NCBI RefSeq assembly: GCF_001021065.1
Contig: NZ_CP011546.1
Coordinates: forward strand, 620,001 to 684,000
Reading direction: 5' to 3'
Length of the DNA: 64,000 nucleotides
DNA from: Corynebacterium uterequi
GTDB lineage: Bacteria; Actinomycetota; Actinomycetes; Mycobacteriales; Mycobacteriaceae
Below the pieces are notes generated by a model that did no database searches, was not told where the DNA came from, and saw only the letters and a list, made by a program, of their open reading frames with translations. Below, piece by piece: positions 1-8,098 of the stretch (its first letter is position 1; each line of letters starts with the position of its first letter). Position numbers and translations under genes: made by a program.

Positions 1-1035
1 CAGGGCTACGCCGTCGTCATCCCGGACCTGTCCGCGGTGTGGTCGGGAGCGGACCTCACCACCCCGTATGACCAGTTGGGCTTGTGGGAGCAGGTCGTCG
101 CCGCGTTGGTCGGGCAGTTGCCCAGCGATTCCGTAGACACCAGCCGCGTCCATGTCGTCGCGCACTCGCGGTCGTCGGCGGTGCCGCAGGTGGTGCGCCG
201 GATGTACCCGGACGCCCAGGTGAAAGTCCTGGCCTACGGGCCCGCCTACGAGGTGATCCCGGGTCTGCCCGCCACCGAGGCCGGCCCGGACGTGGACTAC
301 CTTGCGCTCGTCGGTGGTGAGGATCAGGACGTGGGCACGGCGGCGATGCTCTGGCTGGGTGCGCACGCGGGTGAGCAGCGCACGCACACCGCCCGCGCCG
401 TCGAGCTGCCGGGCCTGGGCCATAACTACATCAACCGCACCCTGAGTGCGGCGGGTAAGGATGACCGCACCGGCTGTGACCTCATCGATTGCCCCGACGC
501 CACCGCGCACGAGGAGGCACTGAAGCAGGCAGCCACCTCCTTCTTTGCCGGTGAGCCGGTGAAGGCGCCGTCGCGGGAGTTCGTCGTCCCGGCCGGTGCG
601 CGCTTTATCGCTCCGGATCGTTTCGGTGAAACGTGCACCCCGGAGGATTCGATGAACCCCAACCCTGGACCCAAAGCGTGCCCCATCCCGGACGTCGGCG
701 TGGTTGCGGGTTACGCGGATGTGGCCATCGGCACCCAGTTCCGCGCCGAAGCACACGGCGAGGCGTCGGCGCTCGCCGTGCACCTGGCGCCCTTCGGCAG
801 CAGCGACGTTCCCGCCGACGTCACCGTGGAGGTGGCATTTGCCGACGGCACTTCGTTCACCCACACCATCGGTGCGGATCACCCCGCGCTGGTCAGCCGC
901 GCGGGGGAGTACTCGAACGGGCTGTATTACCCGGCGACGGCCGTCGTCGAGCTGCCGAACCCCGGTACGGTCACCGAGGTGAGCCTGCACGCGAGCCGGG
1001 ACGTCGTCGTGGCCGGGGCACACCTGGTTCCCTAA
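1..1035 (+). CDS. Alpha/beta hydrolase-fold protein (5' end outside window)
   Basis: The frame is open from the first base, so the start lies upstream of the window. At least 344 residues are present. The N-terminal visible part looks like an alpha/beta hydrolase core. A probable nucleophile elbow reads A-H-S-R-S instead of the usual G-x-S-x-G, followed by a strand ending in Asp-rich sequence. A Gly-His-Asn motif (near codon 143) could supply the catalytic His. The last 110 residues look like a beta-sandwich appendage. A secreted or surface esterase/lipase-like role is possible, but the substrate is unknown. The gene converges with the MFS gene on the other strand, 16 nt away. Confidence 0.6.
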   Translation, partial: QGYAVVIPDLSAVWSGADLTTPYDQLGLWEQVVAALVGQLPSDSVDTSRVHVVAHSRSSAVPQVVRRMYPDAQVKVLAYGPAYEVIPGLPATEAGPDVDYLALVGGEDQDVGTAAMLWLGAHAGEQRTHTARAVELPGLGHNYINRTLSAAGKDDRTGCDLIDCPDATAHEEALKQAATSFFAGEPVKAPSREFVVPAGARFIAPDRFGETCTPEDSMNPNPGPKACPIPDVGVVAGYADVAIGTQFRAEAHGEASALAVHLAPFGSSDVPADVTVEVAFADGTSFTHTIGADHPALVSRAGEYSNGLYYPATAVVELPNPGTVTEVSLHASRDVVVAGAHLVP

Positions 1036-1051
1036 CCGGCGCTTGCAGGCC

Positions 1052-2545
1052 CTATGCGGCGTCGGCGGCGTCCGCGCCGTCGAGGTGCATGTCCTTGCCG
1101 GCGCCCCGGGGCAACACGAGCAAGGTAGCGGCTAGGGCGATGACCGCCATGATCCACACCGAGCCCATGGCCACCATGCCGGCCTGGCGCTCGGCGATGT
1201 TGTGCTGCACGCCCACGAAGGCGATCGCCTCGGGCAGCCAGGCCACGCCGTCGGTGTTGAAGGCGGTGAACATCGCCGTCGGGATGGCCACGCCGAAGGC
1301 AGCGCCCAGGGAGGACGCCATCTTGTAGATGCCCGCGCCGGCGCCGGTGTGCTCCGGCGGCAGGGACGTCAGCGCCGCGTCCGTGGACGGGGTCGCGTAG
1401 AGCGCGAGGCCCAGGCCATAGACGGTGAACGCAATAATGACGAGGACGACGTAGGTGTGGGTGGTGACGTTGGTCGCCATGAGCAGCGTGATGGCGATGA
1501 CCACCAGGATCAGCCCGGCGCTCATGGGCGCCTTGGAACCGACCTTCTGCTGCAGTTTCTCGCCCACGCGGATGCACCCGATGAGCGCGACGGCGTAGCC
1601 GATAGTGAGGTACCCGGTCTGCTCCGGGGTCATGTCGGCGCCAGACTGGATGACCCACATGGATACGGGGATGAGCCCGGCGGTGGCGTTGGCGAGGAAG
1701 TTGGACAGCGTCGCGCCGGTGAACACGAGGTCTTTGAATACGGCAAGGTCAACGATGGGATGATGGGCGCGGCGTTCCGCTCGGAGGAAAAGCCAGAAGA
1801 CCACCGCGAAGGTGACCGCCAGGGCGACGATGGTGGGGCTGAGCCAGCCGAGGTCTGCGCCCATGGTCACCACGATCTGCAGCGCCACCATGGACAACGC
1901 CAGGGTGATAATGCCCGCGTAGTCCGTGTGCGAGGAAACGCCCTTCGCTGGGGCGGATTCGGGAATCCGGCTGATGATGGCGATGGCGACCAGCGACACC
2001 GCGATGGATACGTAAAACACTGATACCCACCCCAGCGCGGTGGCGCTGAGCATTCCGGAGAGAAACGCCGCCACGGACGTCCCACCCCAGGAACCGATGG
2101 ACCACATGCTCACCGCGCGTTGCCGGTCGGCGCCCGACCAGTAGGTGCGCACGAGCGACAAGGTGGCGGGCATGATCGACGCCGCAGCCAGGCCTTGAAG
2201 GATGCGCCCGAGCAGCAGCATGACAGCCGGAAGGGTGGCGCCGGCGACGACGATGCACAGCGAACCCGCAATGTTGAGACCGTTGCCGATGATGGCCAGC
2301 CGCACTCGACCGAAGCGGTCCGCCATGCCGCCGAGCGCCACGATGAACATCCCGGAGAACAGCGCCGTGATGGCGATGGCCACGTTGAGCAGCGAGGCGG
2401 AGATCCCCAGGTCTTCGGCCATGAGAGGGCCGATGTTGAGCGTCGACTGGGCAAACAGCCAGAACGTCAAAACGGAGAGCACCAGCCCGGCGAGGGCGAC
2501 GTCGTTGCCGCGGTAGTCGGTTTTCTGCGTCGTTAAGTGGGCCAT
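1052..2545 (-). CDS. MFS drug-exporter-like transporter, DHA2 type
   Basis: This 497-aa polytopic membrane protein has the length and hydrophobic pattern of 14-helix DHA2/QacA-type proton antiporters. The loop 2-3 motif A is visible as GGMADRFGRVRL around residue 80. The pattern Gly-Gly-Thr-Ser in helix 5 is in the position of the antiporter motif. I chose ATG at 2545 because GGAGG lies 11 nt upstream; an in-frame GTG at 2563 sits on top of that site and is less likely. The likely role is proton-coupled efflux of drugs or other hydrophobic compounds; the substrate cannot be read from sequence. It is divergent from the next gene. Confidence 0.85.
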   Translation of the reverse strand: MAHLTTQKTDYRGNDVALAGLVLSVLTFWLFAQSTLNIGPLMAEDLGISASLLNVAIAITALFSGMFIVALGGMADRFGRVRLAIIGNGLNIAGSLCIVVAGATLPAVMLLLGRILQGLAAASIMPATLSLVRTYWSGADRQRAVSMWSIGSWGGTSVAAFLSGMLSATALGWVSVFYVSIAVSLVAIAIISRIPESAPAKGVSSHTDYAGIITLALSMVALQIVVTMGADLGWLSPTIVALAVTFAVVFWLFLRAERRAHHPIVDLAVFKDLVFTGATLSNFLANATAGLIPVSMWVIQSGADMTPEQTGYLTIGYAVALIGCIRVGEKLQQKVGSKAPMSAGLILVVIAITLLMATNVTTHTYVVLVIIAFTVYGLGLALYATPSTDAALTSLPPEHTGAGAGIYKMASSLGAAFGVAIPTAMFTAFNTDGVAWLPEAIAFVGVQHNIAERQAGMVAMGSVWIMAVIALAATLLVLPRGAGKDMHLDGADAADAA

Positions 2546-2711
2546 TGTCGTGATGTCCTCCACGGCTTGACGGTCGTTATGCGTGCTCGGCGGGGCGATC
2601 CGCCCGCTGAGGTCTTCACCTATGAAAGATTACGCACCCGAGTTGCATCGACGCGACCAAAACAGTGGATTGGGCCCCGCACTGGCGGCATGTCTTCGCC
2701 GGTTAGTGTTG

Positions 2712-3461
2712 ATGGGCGTGACGAAAAAACCGCTTTCCTCGCCCTCGCCCACGCCGGCGCGCGCCGTGGGTGCGCTTCTGTTGTCTAGGCCGCTGAGCAC
2801 CGCCGACCTGCGGGAGCTGCTCGACGAGGCCGGGCTCAACCCGGGCGGCGACGGCACCGCCCTCGCCGTCGAACGAGGCGGTATGCATGTGGGGCTCACG
2901 GTGATCGAGCGGTCCCTCGGCGGCGACGGGGTACTACGAAACATTCACCCCATCTCGGCAACCCCGCCGGAGGTGGAGGCGATTGTCGATCACCGTGCCC
3001 ACGTGGTGATCCTCGCCTTCGGTTCCGCCGACGCCTCCGTGGAGGTGCACGAGCTCCATGCGCAGGTGGTGGCGGCCCTGGCCGACGCGCCTGAGGTGGT
3101 GGGCTACGCCATCGACGGGACAACGTGGTCGGCCTCGGCGCTGAGGGACGTGGTGAGTGAGCAGGCGAAGCTGCCCGTGGAATTGTGGGCGCCGGTGTGG
3201 GCGTGGGAAGGCGAGGCCGGAACCACCGCCTACTCCTACGGACTGTCCCACTTCGGCGGCTGGGAAGTGCAGGTGGTCGACGCCGCGCTAGGCGTCGAGG
3301 AGGCCTACGTTGTCCTGCTTGAGCTGGTACACCGCGTGGTCACCGGGGTGCGGCTCGACGACGGCGCCGTCGTGAACACTCCAAGCGGTGTGACGGCGCG
3401 AGTAGAGGCTGCGGCGTGGGTGATCGATCCCACAATGCCGGCGTGGCGTTTGGTGTTCTAA
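2712..3461 (+). CDS. Hypothetical protein, DUF4261-like
   Basis: A 249-aa soluble protein with no signal peptide or membrane segment. The reading frame continues upstream to 2583, but the upstream part has poor codon quality. ATG at 2712 (sequence MGVTKKPLSS) is the most natural start. The C-terminal region contains a Tyr-Gly-Leu-x-His-Phe-Gly-Gly element followed by a hydrophobic strand, which is reminiscent of DUF4261 proteins. I could not confirm this by alignment. No function is proposed. It is divergent from the MFS gene and followed by a separate promoter. Confidence 0.6.
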   Translation: MGVTKKPLSSPSPTPARAVGALLLSRPLSTADLRELLDEAGLNPGGDGTALAVERGGMHVGLTVIERSLGGDGVLRNIHPISATPPEVEAIVDHRAHVVILAFGSADASVEVHELHAQVVAALADAPEVVGYAIDGTTWSASALRDVVSEQAKLPVELWAPVWAWEGEAGTTAYSYGLSHFGGWEVQVVDAALGVEEAYVVLLELVHRVVTGVRLDDGAVVNTPSGVTARVEAAAWVIDPTMPAWRLVF

Positions 3462-3465
3462 ACGG

Positions 3466-3495
3466 TTGCGAAGTCTCGGTCGATACATCTAAACT
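3466..3495 (+). promoter_or_regulatory. Sigma-A-like promoter for the DoxX-like gene
   Basis: TTGCGA (3466-3471), an 18-bp spacer and TAAACT (3490-3495) stand 44 bp upstream of the ATG at 3539. Confidence 0.55.
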
Positions 3496-3538
3496 CGGTG
3501 AAGTCAGCTAGACGACGTATCAACAAAAAGGTGTGAAT

Positions 3539-3955
3539 ATGAACTGCCTGACCAGCGCAGCCCTTCGTGTTATCCCGGGCGCCTTCATTCTCAACTCCGG
3601 CTACGGCAAGATTAGCGCCGACGCTGAGACCTCCGCGTACCTCCAGGGCTTCGCCGCCACGGCGATCCCGGCCGTGAACAAGATCCCGACCGAGAAGTTC
3701 GGCCCGCTGCTCGGTTACTCGGAGACCGCCCTGGGTGCGGCGCTGCTCGCGCCCTTCGTTCCCAACGCGCTGGCCGGCGCTGGCCTCACCGCGTTCTCTG
3801 CAGGTCTGCTCTCGATGTACTTCGCTGACCCGGAGAACCGCGAGGAGGACGGCATCCGCCCGTCCAACAAGGGCCTGTCCCTGGCCAAGGACTCCTGGCT
3901 GCTCGCCATCGGCCTGGGCCTGCTCGCCGGCGGCCTGACCGGCAAGGGCAAGTAG
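3539..3955 (+). CDS. Small DoxX-like integral membrane protein
   Basis: A 138-aa protein with about four hydrophobic segments. The N-terminus has the DoxX-family pattern of an Arg followed by Pro-Gly-Ala-Phe and a Ser-Gly-x-Gly-Lys motif (R12 to K26). ATG at 3539 is preceded by AAAAAGG at a spacing of 7 nt; a GTG at 3533 overlaps this site. Codon use is strongly biased, suggesting good expression. The gene is monocistronic, between its own promoter and a strong terminator. DoxX-type proteins are linked to redox and thiol stress complexes in mycobacteria; the role here is not established. Confidence 0.75.
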   Translation: MNCLTSAALRVIPGAFILNSGYGKISADAETSAYLQGFAATAIPAVNKIPTEKFGPLLGYSETALGAALLAPFVPNALAGAGLTAFSAGLLSMYFADPENREEDGIRPSNKGLSLAKDSWLLAIGLGLLAGGLTGKGK

Positions 3956-3973
3956 CTCGCCGGCATCTTTTCG

Positions 3974-4005
3974 AGCCCACCCCCGTAGTGATGGGGGTGG
4001 GCTTT
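3974..4005 (+). terminator. Rho-independent terminator after the DoxX-like gene
   Basis: An 11-bp perfect stem (AGCCCACCCCC / GGGGGTGGGCT) with an 8-nt loop is followed by a short T-rich tail. It separates the DoxX-like gene from the iron-transport operon. Confidence 0.75.
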
Positions 4006-4067
4006 GTCGTGTGCGCTGGCTGGGATGGGGCTGGGTATTGATTATCAAAATATTGCCATGATACAGT

Positions 4068-4086
4068 TCTGCTTAGCCTACCCTTA
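4068..4086 (+). promoter_or_regulatory. DtxR-like iron box
   Basis: The 19-bp site is centred on TTAGCCTA (4073-4080) and matches the DtxR/IdeR consensus TTAGGTTAGCCTAACCTAA at 14 of 19 positions. It lies 47 bp upstream of the siderophore-binding lipoprotein start. Iron-loaded DtxR binding here would repress the transporter, as expected for this family. The assignment rests on sequence match and context only. Confidence 0.6.
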
Positions 4087-4132
4087 GTTAGTTCTGGTGG
4101 GCTCTATATCTCTACTGTGAAAGGACATATCG

Positions 4133-5170
4133 ATGGTGAACATGAAGCGCGCTGTCATCGCTCTCCTCGCCGCCACCTCCCTGGGGCTCACGGCCTGCCA
4201 GGGCACGGCTGACCAGGCCGGTGACGCCACCTCCTCCGCCACCTCTGCCGCGTCGGAGGCCGCCTCCGACGCCAAGGACACCGCCGCCGGCACCATCGAG
4301 GTCGAGGACAACCACGGCGTGCAGACCGTGCCGGCCGACCCCAAGGCCGTCGTCGCGCTCGATAACCGCTCCTTCGAGATCCTCGCTGACTGGGGAGTGG
4401 AGCTGGTCGCCGCCCCGAAGAAGCTCATCCCGCCCACCATCGAGGAATACAAGACCGACGACAGCATCGTCGACCTCGGCAACCACCGCGAGCCGGACCT
4501 GGAGGCCCTGGCCGCCGCCCAGCCGGACCTCATCGTCTCCGGGCAGCGCTTCCAGAAGTACTACGAGGACCTCGGCAAGCTGGCCCCGGAGGCCGCCATC
4601 GTGGAATTCGAGCCGAAGAAGGGCGAGCCGCTCGACGAAGAGCTGCGCCGCCACGCCGAGGGCCTGGGCAAGGTCTTCGGCAAGGAAGCCGAGGCCGAGA
4701 AGCTCATCGCTGATTTCGACGCCGCCCTGGAGCGTGCGAAGGCCGCCTACAACGGCGAGGACACCGTCATGGCTGTCAACGTCTCCGGCGGCGACATCGG
4801 ATTCATTGCCCCCAGCGTCGGCCGCACCTACGGTCCGCTGTTCGACCTGCTGGGTCTCAAGCCCGCCCTGGAGGTTCCGGAAGGCTCCTCCAACCACAAG
4901 GGTGACGACATCTCCGTCGAGACCATCGCAGAGTCCAACCCGACGTGGCTGCTCGTCCTTGACCGCGACGCCGGCACCTCCAAGGCGACCGAGGCCGGCT
5001 TCAAGAATGCCGAGCAGGTTCTCAAGGAAGCTGAGGCGCTGGCCAACGTCACCGCTGTGAAGGAAGGCAACGTCTACATCGCACCGTCGGACACCTACAC
5101 CAACGAGTCGATCATCACGTACACCGAGATCCTCAACGCCATCGCCGACCAGTTCGAGGCGGCCAAGTAA
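4133..5170 (+). CDS. Iron-siderophore ABC transporter substrate-binding lipoprotein
   Basis: A 345-aa protein of the FecB/FepB (helical-backbone, class III) binding-protein family. The N-terminus is a lipoprotein signal with basic residues, a hydrophobic core and the lipobox LTAC, so Cys22 would be lipidated. A Ser/Ala/Asp-rich linker follows. The mature domain shows the family pattern of a Val-Ala-Leu-Asp strand and a second lobe ending near the C-terminus. AAGGA at 4121-4125 sits 7 nt before the ATG. It heads the fec/fag/ciu-like cluster and follows a DtxR-like box. An intrinsic terminator directly after it may raise its level relative to the permeases. The siderophore is unknown. Confidence 0.9.
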   Translation: MVNMKRAVIALLAATSLGLTACQGTADQAGDATSSATSAASEAASDAKDTAAGTIEVEDNHGVQTVPADPKAVVALDNRSFEILADWGVELVAAPKKLIPPTIEEYKTDDSIVDLGNHREPDLEALAAAQPDLIVSGQRFQKYYEDLGKLAPEAAIVEFEPKKGEPLDEELRRHAEGLGKVFGKEAEAEKLIADFDAALERAKAAYNGEDTVMAVNVSGGDIGFIAPSVGRTYGPLFDLLGLKPALEVPEGSSNHKGDDISVETIAESNPTWLLVLDRDAGTSKATEAGFKNAEQVLKEAEALANVTAVKEGNVYIAPSDTYTNESIITYTEILNAIADQFEAAK

Positions 5171-5200
5171 GGTTACGGTTATCTAACCCCGTACACTTTG

Positions 5201-5235
5201 AAGAGGTGAAGCGAGCCAACGCTTCGCCTCTTTTC
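5201..5235 (+). terminator. Internal terminator/attenuator between binding protein and permeases
   Basis: AAGAGGTGAAGCG (5201-5213) pairs with CGCTTCGCCTCTT (5220-5232) through one G-U pair, leaving a 6-nt loop and a TTTT tract. It lies inside the 92-bp gap between the lipoprotein and first permease genes. Partial termination here would give an excess of binding protein. Confidence 0.8.
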
Positions 5236-5262
5236 TTAATGATCGACCATTAAGTGAGAACG

Positions 5263-6258
5263 ATGTCACCTAGCACCCTCACCCTCGCGGAGGACAGGGC
5301 CGGGAGAACCCGCGCGCCGCTGATCTCTGCGACCTTCCTCGCCGCCGCCGTCGGCGTCGTCGCGCTCCTCGCGGCTTCTCTCCTCGTAGGGGAGTACTCG
5401 CTGCTCAGCGACGGCGGCCGCGAGATGTTCTTCATCACCCGTGTGCCCCGCACCGTTGCCCTCGTGCTGTCCGGCGCGGCGATGGCCATGTCTGGACTGG
5501 TCATGCAGATGCTCACTCAGAACCGCTTCGTGGAACCCACCACCACGGGCACCACCGAGTGGGCGGGCCTCGGCCTGCTCATCGTCATGTTCTTCCTGCC
5601 CACGGCTAACATCCTTGAGCGCATGATCGGCTCGGTGATCTTCGCCTTCGTGGGAACCATGGTGTTCTTCCTTTTTCTACGTAGCGTGAGCCTGCGTTCG
5701 TCGCTCATCGTGCCCATCATCGGCATCATGCTCGGCGCCGTCGTCGGCGCGCTGTCGACCTTCTTCGCCCTTCAAGCCGACATGCTCCAGCAGATCAGCA
5801 TCTGGTTCGCCGGCTCCTTCACCGCCGTCTACCGGGGCCAATACGAGGTGTTGTGGGTTGTCGCCGTCGTAGTCGTCGCCGTGTTTGTCGTCGCCGATCG
5901 GCTCACCGCGGCCGGCCTTGGCGAGGACATCGCCACCAACATCGGCGTCAACTACAACCGGATGGTCATCCTCGGCACCGGCATGATCGCCATCGCCACC
6001 GGGGTGGTCACCGTGGTGGTGGGCTCCCTGCCGTTCTTGGGGCTCATCGTTCCCAACATTGTGTCGATGACCCGCGGCGACGACCTCCGCTCCAACCTCC
6101 CCTGGGTGGTGCTCACCGGCATCGGCGTCGTCACGGTATGCGACCTCATCGGGCGCACGATCATTTCCCCGTTCGAGATGCCGGTCTCCGTCATCCTCGG
6201 CATCGTCGGCGCCGCCGTGTTCATCCTGTTGATTGTGAGGCAGACCCGACGTGGCTAA
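5263..6258 (+). CDS. FecCD-family iron-siderophore permease 1
   Basis: A 331-aa polytopic membrane protein of the BtuC/FecCD family, with about nine hydrophobic segments. The conserved coupling region is visible as GLIVPNIVSM followed by R-G-D-D near residue 265. Its Gly-Leu-x-x-Pro-Asn/His element contacts the ATPase in this family. I chose ATG 5263, 9 nt inside an in-frame GTG at 5254; neither has a convincing Shine-Dalgarno sequence. The 3' end overlaps the second permease by 8 nt, indicating translational coupling. Confidence 0.88.
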   Translation: MSPSTLTLAEDRAGRTRAPLISATFLAAAVGVVALLAASLLVGEYSLLSDGGREMFFITRVPRTVALVLSGAAMAMSGLVMQMLTQNRFVEPTTTGTTEWAGLGLLIVMFFLPTANILERMIGSVIFAFVGTMVFFLFLRSVSLRSSLIVPIIGIMLGAVVGALSTFFALQADMLQQISIWFAGSFTAVYRGQYEVLWVVAVVVVAVFVVADRLTAAGLGEDIATNIGVNYNRMVILGTGMIAIATGVVTVVVGSLPFLGLIVPNIVSMTRGDDLRSNLPWVVLTGIGVVTVCDLIGRTIISPFEMPVSVILGIVGAAVFILLIVRQTRRG

Positions 6259-7297
6259 CACAACCTACGACGTCGCCGCGGCCCCCGCCGCCGAATGCCG
6301 CTTCGCCGGCGCGTTCCCCACCGCCACCGCCCGTCGACGCTACTGGCTCATCCTCACCATCATCCTCGGGCTATCCGGGCTGTTCGCCCTGGGCCTGTTG
6401 GCCTACGACAACCCCATGCCCTTCGGCAGCGAGACCTTCTGGGTCATCGCACAGCGACGCCTCAACTCGGTCTTCGCCATGGTCATCGTGGCCGTCTGCC
6501 AGGCCCTAGCCACCGTGGCCTTCCACACCGTGACCAACAACCGGATCATCACCCCGTCCATCATGGGATTCGAGTCCCTGTTCCGAGTCATTAACACCTC
6601 GACGGTGTACTTCCTCGGCGCCGCTGGCTTGCTCAACTCCGAAACCCTGTCGATGTTCATCCTCCAGGTCGTGCTCATGGTGGGGTTGTCCCTCGTCCTC
6701 TACTCCTGGCTGCTGACAGGCGAGAGCGGAAACATGCATGCCATGCTGCTCGTCGGCATCATCATCGGCGGGGGACTGGGATCGGTCGCCACCTTCATGC
6801 AAAGGATGCTCGACCCCAACGAGTTCGACATCCTCACCGCCCGCATGTTCGGCTCCGTCAACAACGTCGAGTCCGACTACTACGTAGTCGCGATCCCCCT
6901 GGTCATCGCTGCCTCAGTGGTCATTGTCGTCAACTCGCGCAATCTCAACGCCGTCTCCCTCGGCCGGGAGGCCGCCACCAACCTGGGGCTGAACTACCGA
7001 TTCCACGCCATCACCATCCTCGTCATGGTGAGCGTGCTCATGGCCGTGTCGACGGCGCTCGTCGGCCCCATGACCTTCCTCGGATTCCTCGTCGCCACCC
7101 TCGCGTACCAGTGCGCCGACACCTACGACCACCGATACATCCTGCCCATGGCCGTCGCGATCGGGTTCGTCGTCCTTAGCTCGGCCTACTTCGTCATGAA
7201 TCACATCTTCTACGCGCAGGGCGTAGTTTCCATCATCATCGAGCTGGTCGGCGGCTCGGTGTTCCTCTTCGTCGTCTTGAGAAAGGGACGCTTGTGA
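6251..7297 (+). CDS. FecCD-family iron-siderophore permease 2
   Basis: A 348-aa BtuC/FecCD-type permease that would pair with the preceding one as a heterodimeric membrane domain. The C-terminal coupling loop is recognisable around GPMTFLGFLVATLAYQ, with the usual Gly-Pro-x-x-Phe-Leu-Gly pattern. A long hydrophilic N-terminus of about 30 residues precedes the first helix. The start is GTG, with GAGG about 10 nt upstream inside the previous gene. It overlaps the ATPase start by 4 nt (GTGA). Confidence 0.88.
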   Translation: MANTTYDVAAAPAAECRFAGAFPTATARRRYWLILTIILGLSGLFALGLLAYDNPMPFGSETFWVIAQRRLNSVFAMVIVAVCQALATVAFHTVTNNRIITPSIMGFESLFRVINTSTVYFLGAAGLLNSETLSMFILQVVLMVGLSLVLYSWLLTGESGNMHAMLLVGIIIGGGLGSVATFMQRMLDPNEFDILTARMFGSVNNVESDYYVVAIPLVIAASVVIVVNSRNLNAVSLGREAATNLGLNYRFHAITILVMVSVLMAVSTALVGPMTFLGFLVATLAYQCADTYDHRYILPMAVAIGFVVLSSAYFVMNHIFYAQGVVSIIIELVGGSVFLFVVLRKGRL

Positions 7298-8049
7298 TTA
7301 CCCTGACCAACGTTCGCAAGGAGTACGCCTCCGACGTCGCCATCGGCCCCGTCGACCTGGAAATCCCGGCAGGCGGCATCACCGCCCTCGTCGGGCCGAA
7401 CGGCGCCGGAAAGTCGACGCTGCTCACCATGATCGGGCGGCTGCTGGCCATCGACGAAGGGGCCATCAAGGTGGCCAACTACGACGTGTCCACCACGAAA
7501 TCCAAAGACCTCGCCCGCGTCGTGTCCATCCTTAGGCAGGAAAACCACTTCATCACCAAGCTCACGGTGCGCCAACTCGTGGGCTTCGGTCGCTTTCCTT
7601 ACTGCAAAGGCCGGCTCACCGCGGAGGACGAACGCATCGTCTCGCGCTACATCGACTTCCTCAACCTCCGCGAACTTGAGGGCCGCTACCTCGACCAACT
7701 CTCCGGCGGGCAGCGGCAACGCGCCTACGTGGCGATGGTGCTCAGCCAAGAAACGGACTATGTCCTGCTTGACGAGCCGCTCAACAACCTTGACATCGCC
7801 CACTCCGTGCAGATGATGCAGCACCTCAGCCGAGCGGCCCGAGAGTTCGGGCGCACGATCATCGTGGTGCTACACGACATCAACTTCGCCGCCCGCTACG
7901 CCGACTACATTTGCGCCGTCAAGGACGGCTGCATCGAAGCCTTCGGCACGGTCGCCGAAGTCATGACCGACGACCTCCTTACCGACATTTTCAACACGCC
8001 GGTGACCGTCATCGATGGCCCCGACGGGCCCCTGGCCTGCTACCACTAG
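7294..8049 (+). CDS. Iron-siderophore ABC transporter ATP-binding protein
   Basis: A 251-aa ATPase of the FecE/BtuD type. It has Walker A GPNGAGKST near residue 33, signature LSGGQRQR near residue 130, Walker B YVLLDEPLNNLD and the H-loop His in VVLHDIN. It starts at GTG with AAGGGA upstream and overlaps the second permease by 4 nt. It would energise uptake of a ferric siderophore through the two permeases. No clear terminator follows; the next gene is convergent. Confidence 0.92.
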   Translation: MITLTNVRKEYASDVAIGPVDLEIPAGGITALVGPNGAGKSTLLTMIGRLLAIDEGAIKVANYDVSTTKSKDLARVVSILRQENHFITKLTVRQLVGFGRFPYCKGRLTAEDERIVSRYIDFLNLRELEGRYLDQLSGGQRQRAYVAMVLSQETDYVLLDEPLNNLDIAHSVQMMQHLSRAAREFGRTIIVVLHDINFAARYADYICAVKDGCIEAFGTVAEVMTDDLLTDIFNTPVTVIDGPDGPLACYH

Positions 8050-8098
8050 GCGGGTACCGGGCCTGAGGGTGTGGCGTTGGGGCGCGCCGGGGTGTGCG

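Noticed and set aside
5177..5188. GGTTATCTAACC as a second DtxR box before the permeases
   Set aside because: The half-sites are one base closer than in the 19-bp DtxR consensus, and the outer bases do not match.
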